DNA from: Colimorpha_A sp045543555
Lineage (GTDB): Bacteria; Bacillota; Clostridia; Oscillospirales; CAG-272
Direction of reading: 5' to 3'
DNA: 64,000 nt
NCBI GenBank assembly: GCA_045543555.1
Contig: JAZQMQ010000016.1
Coordinates: forward strand, 62,001-126,000
Below, piece by piece: positions 59,097 through 64,000 of the stretch. The position numbers and the translations under genes were made by a program. Each line of letters starts with the position of its first letter. Position 1 is the stretch's first letter. The notes beneath the pieces were generated by a model that saw only the letters and a list, made by a program, of their open reading frames with translations, made no database searches and had not been told where the DNA came from.

Positions 59097-60535
59097 AAAT
59101 AGTCTTTGCCGCATCGGAAGCGGCTCCGTATATCAAAACGGGAGGTCTGGGCGACGTTGGTCAGGCGCTCCCCAAGGCACTTGCCTCAGAAGGCCACACG
59201 GTCAAGGTCTTTCTTCCTCTTTACGAGGCTATAAAAGCCAAGGCCGCGCTTTTTGAGGGTCTTACCTTCGTCAAGGCGGTAAATACCCCTCTTGCATGGA
59301 GAAATCAGTACACAGGAATATACAGAACGGGTGAAAATACCAATCCCGAATACATATTCATCGATAACGAGTACTATTTCGCGAGAGGAACAGGCACAAT
59401 TTACGGCTATTACGACGACGGTGAAAGTTTTGCGTACTTTTCAAGGGCAATAATCGAGGCGCTCAAGGCTCTTGAAATAAACCCCGACGTTATACACTGT
59501 AACGATTGGCAGACGGCACTTCTCCCCATATTCCTGCGCAAATTCTATCCCGAATTCAATAAGGTCAGAACGGTATTCACCATTCATAATATCGAATATC
59601 AGGGCAAAATGACGTTGTCCTTTGCCTCGGATGTTCTCGGAGTTGACCCCGACACTGAGAGAGCGCTGACTTATGATGACTGTATCAATCTTATGAAGGG
59701 TGCCATCGTCTATTCCGACGCGGTCACCACCGTTTCGGAGACCTATTCCACCGAAATCCTCTGCGAATACTATTCCCACGGTCTGCATCACATCCTCCGC
59801 GATAACAGAGATAAGCTTACAGGCATAGTTAACGGAATCGACGTAGAGGTCTTTGACCCGAGCACCGATAAAAATCTTTATACCCCCTACGGCGCGACAG
59901 TCGAGAGCTTTAAGGATAAGGCGAAAAACAAGCTGTTCCTTCAGGAAAAGCTTGGTCTTATCCCCGACTCCAAAGTGCCGGTCGTAGCTATGGTAACGAG
60001 GCTGGTATCCCATAAGGGAATGGATCTTGTGGCCTGTGTTATCAACGAGATAATGGATCTTGGAGTACAGCTTGTCGTACTCGGAACAGGTGATAGTGCA
60101 TATGAGGATATAATGAAGCATACAGCGGAGTGTTATCCCGGCAGAATGGCGGCTCTGATAATGTTCGATCCCGTCCTTGCAAGCAGTATATATGCAGGCG
60201 CAGATATATTCCTTATGCCGTCCAAGAGTGAGCCATGCGGGCTTTCACAGATGGTGGCAATGCGTTACGGAACTATCCCTGTTATAAGAGAAACGGGAGG
60301 ACTGAAGGACACCGTTATACCGTATAACCCCGAGAATAAGACGGGAAGAGGATTCACATTCGTGGATTATAACGCTCATGAAATGCTTCGCGCAATCGAG
60401 CGTTGCGTTGATCTTTACAGAAACGATAAAAAAGCCTTCGAGCGTCTGTGCAGAAACGATATGAAGACCGACTTCTCGTGGAAGGCATCGGTAAAGAAGT
60501 ACCTGAAGGTATATAAGAAGCCTTCGAAAAAGTAA
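59093..60535 (+). CDS. glgA: Glycogen synthase (ADP-glucose)
   Basis: 480 residues of GT5. AAPYIKTGGLGDVGQALPKAL is the ADP-glucose binding motif K-T-G-G-L-G-D, HCNDWQTALLP and FTIHNIEYQG follow, and SKSEPCGLSQMVAMRYGTIPV is the second donor-site motif. It adds glucose to glycogen. Overlaps glgD start-stop. A 100-nt gap with a hairpin separates it from glgP. Confidence 0.96.
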   Translation: MKIVFAASEAAPYIKTGGLGDVGQALPKALASEGHTVKVFLPLYEAIKAKAALFEGLTFVKAVNTPLAWRNQYTGIYRTGENTNPEYIFIDNEYYFARGTGTIYGYYDDGESFAYFSRAIIEALKALEINPDVIHCNDWQTALLPIFLRKFYPEFNKVRTVFTIHNIEYQGKMTLSFASDVLGVDPDTERALTYDDCINLMKGAIVYSDAVTTVSETYSTEILCEYYSHGLHHILRDNRDKLTGIVNGIDVEVFDPSTDKNLYTPYGATVESFKDKAKNKLFLQEKLGLIPDSKVPVVAMVTRLVSHKGMDLVACVINEIMDLGVQLVVLGTGDSAYEDIMKHTAECYPGRMAALIMFDPVLASSIYAGADIFLMPSKSEPCGLSQMVAMRYGTIPVIRETGGLKDTVIPYNPENKTGRGFTFVDYNAHEMLRAIERCVDLYRNDKKAFERLCRNDMKTDFSWKASVKKYLKVYKKPSKK

Positions 60536-60558
60536 TTCAGCAAAAATCAAAAAAGGAA

Positions 60559-60588
60559 CTGCCGCATAGCTTTTAAACTGTGCGGCAG
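60559..60588 (+). other. Hairpin between glgA and glgP
   Basis: CTGCCGCATAG / CTGTGCGGCAG, 11-bp stem with one G-U and an 8-nt loop. Only a short T-rich stretch follows (ATTTATTTTATTC), so read-through to glgP is likely; it may weaken or stabilise parts of the transcript. Confidence 0.55.
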
Positions 60589-60635
60589 AAAGCATTTATT
60601 TTATTCTATTCTCAAAGGAACTTTAGGAAATTTTT

Positions 60636-63041
60636 ATGGAACTTGAACTCTTAAGAAAACAGACAGAACAGACCTGTATGCAGAATTTCGGCACGTCCCT
60701 TGCCGACGCATCGGAAATTGAAGCTTACCGCGCGGTATGTATTGCGGTAAGAAAGCTTCTCATTGAGAAAAATCATGCCTTCAGAAAAGAAAATAAGGAG
60801 AATAAGAAGGTATATTATATGTCGATGGAATTTCTCGTCGGCACGTCCCTTCGCAATAATCTCTTTAACCTCGGAATAGAGGAGCAGATGGAGGAGATTT
60901 TAAACGGTGCGGGTAAGGACATTCAGCGTCTTTACGACATCGAGCCCGATGCGGGCCTCGGAAATGGCGGTCTTGGCAGACTTGCCTCATGCTATATGGA
61001 CGCGGCATCAAGCCTCGATATTTCCTGCACGGGCTTTTCGATAAAATATGAGTTCGGTATATTCCGCCAGAAGATAGTTGGCGGTTGGCAGATGGAATTC
61101 CCCGACGATTGGCTCGGTAACGGCGGCGTCTGGCTCAGTCCCCGTACCGACGATGCAGTCCCCGTCCGTTTTGGCGGTGAGGCTGTGGAAAGAATCGATG
61201 AAAACGGCAAATACGTGGTAGACCATAAGAATTACAGTGTTGTTATGGCTATTCCTTACGATATGTATATTTCCGGTCACAACAGTAAGGCGGTAAATAA
61301 GCTGACTCTTTGGGAAGCAAAATCTCCGGGTAGCTTCGATATGTCCGCATTCTCAAGAGGAGAATACGTAAAGGCTCTTGAGCAGGAAACTATGGCAGAG
61401 GTCATCTCTAAGGTCCTGTATCCTGCTGACAACCATATCGAAGGTAAGCGTCTGCGCCTCCGTCAGCAGTATTTCTTTGTTTCCGCATCACTTCAAAGTA
61501 TAATTCGCGACCATCTTAAGCGTGGGCACACTCTTTCTCAGATTCCAGAAAAGGTGGCTATACACATAAACGATACCCATCCCGCGCTCTGCGTTCCCGA
61601 GCTTATGAGACTTCTCGTTGATGAGTATGGTCTTGATTGGGATTCTGCATGGGATATAACCGGTCGCACACTTTCATATACCAACCATACCGTTATGAGC
61701 GAGGCACTTGAAAGATGGAGTGAGCAGCTATATGCCGAGCAGATGCCGAGAATCTATCAGATAACCTCCGAGATAAACCGCCGTCTGCTTATCAATCTCC
61801 GTGTCTTCTACGGCGACGACAGAGCGAAGCTTGATTATATGGCAGTAATTGCGGGCGGAGAGGTGAGAATGGCAAATCTCTGCCTTGCGGCTTGTCACAA
61901 GATAAACGGCGTTTCCAAGCTTCACTCCTCAATTCTTAAGGAAAGTCTTTTCCGTGACTACTGCGTAATGGATGAGAGCCGCTTCATCAACGTCACAAAC
62001 GGTATTGCATACCGTCGTTGGCTCTGTCAGTCCAACCCCAGACTTACCGCCCTTCTTTCCGAGCTTATCGGAGACGGCTTCAAGCAGGACAGCACCGAGC
62101 TTGAAAAGCTGCTTAAATATTACGACGACGATAGTATTCTCGACCGTCTGAACTCCATTAAACTCGATAATAAGAAGCGACTTTCCTCCTACATTGCTTC
62201 AGCAAACGGCATCATAGTCGATCCAAGCTCTATATTTGATATTCAAATAAAGCGTCTGCATGAGTACAAGAGGCAGCTTCTCAACGCGCTTCAAATACTT
62301 CATATGTATATCAAGCTAAAAAACAATCCTAATATGGAATTCCGTCCCCGTACCTTCGTGTTTGCGGCAAAGGCTTCAGCGGGCTATCTGATGGCAAAGC
62401 AGATAATACGCCTCATCTGCGCGGTATCCGAAATGCTTAAGAACGATCCGGTAACAAGGGACCGTCTCCGAGTGGTATTTATTGAGGATTACAGAGTGTC
62501 CCTTGCAGAAATCATAATTCCTGCGGCGGATATTTCCGAGCAGATCTCAATTGCAGGCAAAGAGGCAAGCGGTACGGGAAATATGAAACTGATGATAAAC
62601 GGCGCGGTCACTCTCGGTACTCTCGACGGAGCCAATGTTGAAATTTTCGAGCAGGTTGGAGAACAAAATATGTTCCTCTTCGGTCTTAAGGCACACGAGG
62701 TTGAGGAGCTTTGGAGACATGGATACAACCCCATGGATTACGTGAATGCAAATCCGGATCTTAAGGCAGTTCTGGATATACTTATGAGCGGCATAAACGG
62801 TGAGCGCTTTGACGATATCGTTTATTCCCTCATCAGCGGAGGCTGCGGTCCTGCCGATGCATACATGACATTTGCCGATTTCGGTGACTACGTAAGAGCA
62901 CAGAAGGATATTTCAGCAGCTTACGGAGACCGTCGTGGCTTTGCAAAGAAATCTCTTGTGAATATAGCGAAGGCGGGAATATTCTCCGCCGACAGAGCAG
63001 TAAAGGAATACGCAGATAATATCTGGTATCTTAATAAATGA
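60636..63041 (+). CDS. glgP: Glycogen phosphorylase
   Basis: 801 residues of GT35. The N-terminus has YYMSMEFLVGTSLRNNL, the active-site region EPDAGLGNGGLGRLASCYMD, HINDTHPAL, and FDIQIKRLHEYKRQLLNALQ. The PLP-lysine motif is SGTGNMKLMINGAVTLGT (about 650-665). It releases glucose 1-phosphate from glycogen. Its ribosome site is TTTAGGAAATTTTT. Stop overlaps the next ATG (ATGATG). Confidence 0.97.
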   Translation: MELELLRKQTEQTCMQNFGTSLADASEIEAYRAVCIAVRKLLIEKNHAFRKENKENKKVYYMSMEFLVGTSLRNNLFNLGIEEQMEEILNGAGKDIQRLYDIEPDAGLGNGGLGRLASCYMDAASSLDISCTGFSIKYEFGIFRQKIVGGWQMEFPDDWLGNGGVWLSPRTDDAVPVRFGGEAVERIDENGKYVVDHKNYSVVMAIPYDMYISGHNSKAVNKLTLWEAKSPGSFDMSAFSRGEYVKALEQETMAEVISKVLYPADNHIEGKRLRLRQQYFFVSASLQSIIRDHLKRGHTLSQIPEKVAIHINDTHPALCVPELMRLLVDEYGLDWDSAWDITGRTLSYTNHTVMSEALERWSEQLYAEQMPRIYQITSEINRRLLINLRVFYGDDRAKLDYMAVIAGGEVRMANLCLAACHKINGVSKLHSSILKESLFRDYCVMDESRFINVTNGIAYRRWLCQSNPRLTALLSELIGDGFKQDSTELEKLLKYYDDDSILDRLNSIKLDNKKRLSSYIASANGIIVDPSSIFDIQIKRLHEYKRQLLNALQILHMYIKLKNNPNMEFRPRTFVFAAKASAGYLMAKQIIRLICAVSEMLKNDPVTRDRLRVVFIEDYRVSLAEIIIPAADISEQISIAGKEASGTGNMKLMINGAVTLGTLDGANVEIFEQVGEQNMFLFGLKAHEVEELWRHGYNPMDYVNANPDLKAVLDILMSGINGERFDDIVYSLISGGCGPADAYMTFADFGDYVRAQKDISAAYGDRRGFAKKSLVNIAKAGIFSADRAVKEYADNIWYLNK

Positions 63042-64000
63042 TGAAAAACACCGTCGACTGCTGTCAAAGAATACTCTATGACAGTAAAAGTCCAAAGCAC
63101 AAAAGTCCGTTCGGGTGCATTTACGAAAACGAAAAATGCACCCTTACGTTAAGCGTTCCCAATTCCTGCCCCGTAATAGAGGTATTCGCGGAAATAATCC
63201 GTGACGACGGGTATCTTCTTAAGGTACCGATGAAAAAAACATCCGAAAATGACGGATACTCCGATTTTTCGGGTAAATTTGCGCTTTATGAAGCGGGACT
63301 TTATTTCTACTCCTTCCTTTTGGTAAAGGAGGACTCCTGTTTCCGCCTTTTTAGGCAGGGAAGCCGTGATACAAATATGGAAAAGGGAGAAAAATGGCAG
63401 TTGACCTGTCTTCCCAAGGGATATTCCGCACCGAAACGCTTTGAGGGTAGGGTGGTGTATCAGATTTTCCCCGACCGCTTTGCAAAATCGGGGGAATGTG
63501 ATCTTAGCGACAAGCTGAAGCCATTTCATATCCATAAAAGCATAGATGAGTCTCCCGTAAAAGGTGCTGATGCTGACGGGAATTGGAACTGCGATTTTTA
63601 CGGCGGTAATCTTCGGGGAATAACCGAAAAGCTGCCGTATCTGTCTTCTCTCGGAGTTGGTGCAATATATCTTAACCCCATTTTTATGGCATATTCCAAT
63701 CACCGCTACGATACCGCAGATTATATGCGTATCGATCCTATGCTCGGTAACGAAAACGATCTGTCTGAGCTTTGTAAAAAGGCGAGGGAGCAGGGGATAC
63801 TCATAATTCTTGACGGAGTTTTCTCCCACGTTGGCTCAAACAGTAAATATTTCGACTCCAAGGGCATATTCGGAGGCGGCGCGGTCTCCGACCCAAGCTC
63901 GCCCTATCGCGATTGGTTTGATTTTGTCAGCTATCCCGACGAATACGATTGCTGGTGGGACGTGCCGACGCTTCCATGCGTTAAAGAGCTGTCGGATGGC
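63041..64000 (+). CDS. GH13 alpha-amylase/neopullulanase-like enzyme, N-terminal part (runs off window end)
   Basis: 320 codons are visible. An N-terminal beta domain (about 1-125, CTLTLSVPNSCPVIEVFAEI) resembles the CBM34-type domain of neopullulanases. The catalytic barrel starts RVVYQIFPDRFAKSG, then LPYLSSLGVGAIYLNPIF, YDTADYMRIDPMLG, and region I ILDGVFSHVG. The window ends before regions II-IV. The ATG at 63041 or 63038 overlaps the glgP stop, so it belongs to the glycogen operon and probably debranches or degrades internal or imported glucans. The absence of a signal peptide says it is cytoplasmic. Confidence 0.9.
   Translation, partial: MKNTVDCCQRILYDSKSPKHKSPFGCIYENEKCTLTLSVPNSCPVIEVFAEIIRDDGYLLKVPMKKTSENDGYSDFSGKFALYEAGLYFYSFLLVKEDSCFRLFRQGSRDTNMEKGEKWQLTCLPKGYSAPKRFEGRVVYQIFPDRFAKSGECDLSDKLKPFHIHKSIDESPVKGADADGNWNCDFYGGNLRGITEKLPYLSSLGVGAIYLNPIFMAYSNHRYDTADYMRIDPMLGNENDLSELCKKAREQGILIILDGVFSHVGSNSKYFDSKGIFGGGAVSDPSSPYRDWFDFVSYPDEYDCWWDVPTLPCVKELSDG

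Overview
The window reads as chromosomal DNA of an anaerobic, spore-forming Clostridia (Bacillota), probably an uncultured gut lineage close to Oscillospirales/Christensenellales. This is inferred from spoIVA with a sigma-E-like promoter, a YlmC/YmxH protein, many lipoproteins with Thr/Pro-rich linkers, consensus sigma-A promoters with 17-nt spacers, AGGAGG-type ribosome sites, an acetate kinase and FeoAB. Gene order is not enough to name a species.

Region by region. 1-4100: start of a Gfo/Idh/MocA oxidoreductase, a secreted amidase lipoprotein, and a TrpXYZ-type ABC importer. 4100-11000: an accessory locus with an orphan strong terminator, a secreted Cys-rich protein, two lipoproteins (one with a CxxC module), two FtsX/MacB-type permeases plus their ATPase, then an SPFH membrane protein paired with a ribbon-helix-helix protein behind a palindromic operator. 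11000-13300: a large lipoprotein glycosidase. 13500-16600: feoA, feoB and a tiny FeoB-associated Cys-rich protein, divergent from a DtxR-family regulator, with two GTTAG-N6-CTAAC inverted repeats as candidate operators. 16600-20300: a TetR-controlled ABC-2 exporter, a HAD phosphatase, a tandem mini-hairpin array and tRNA-Arg(CCG).

20300-31900: tsaE-tsaB-rpiB-flavin reductase, citrate synthase, asnS, a divergent cyclophilin, a second Gfo/Idh/MocA enzyme, a lipoprotein, spoIVA/ylmC, a membrane protein, and a surface-protein gene broken by a stop codon and a frameshift. 31900-37100: trkA-trkH potassium uptake, a gene fragment, and RNase J behind a strongly structured leader. 37100-44800: a small protein behind a sigma-F/G-like promoter, a nucleotidyltransferase fused to a phosphomutase-like domain without its catalytic serine, tmcAL, ackA, a serine dehydratase fused to an XRE DNA-binding domain, and a metallophosphoesterase. 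44850-54700: yebC, argS, a solute-binding-like lipoprotein, an epimerase remnant, thiI, nth, a U32 peptidase, dut and a decayed AEC transporter gene. 54800-64000: a glycogen operon glgB-glgC-glgD-glgA-glgP and the start of a GH13 enzyme that runs off the end.

The strongest candidates for something new are the Cys-rich lipoprotein/FtsX transporter locus, the XRE-serine dehydratase fusion, the hairpin-bridged ribosome site of RNase J, and the DtxR/Feo operator pair. Several genes carry indels or stops (4416, 31124, 31707, 49196-49538, 53742-54020). Two of these lie in homopolymers, so assembly error must be separated from real decay.
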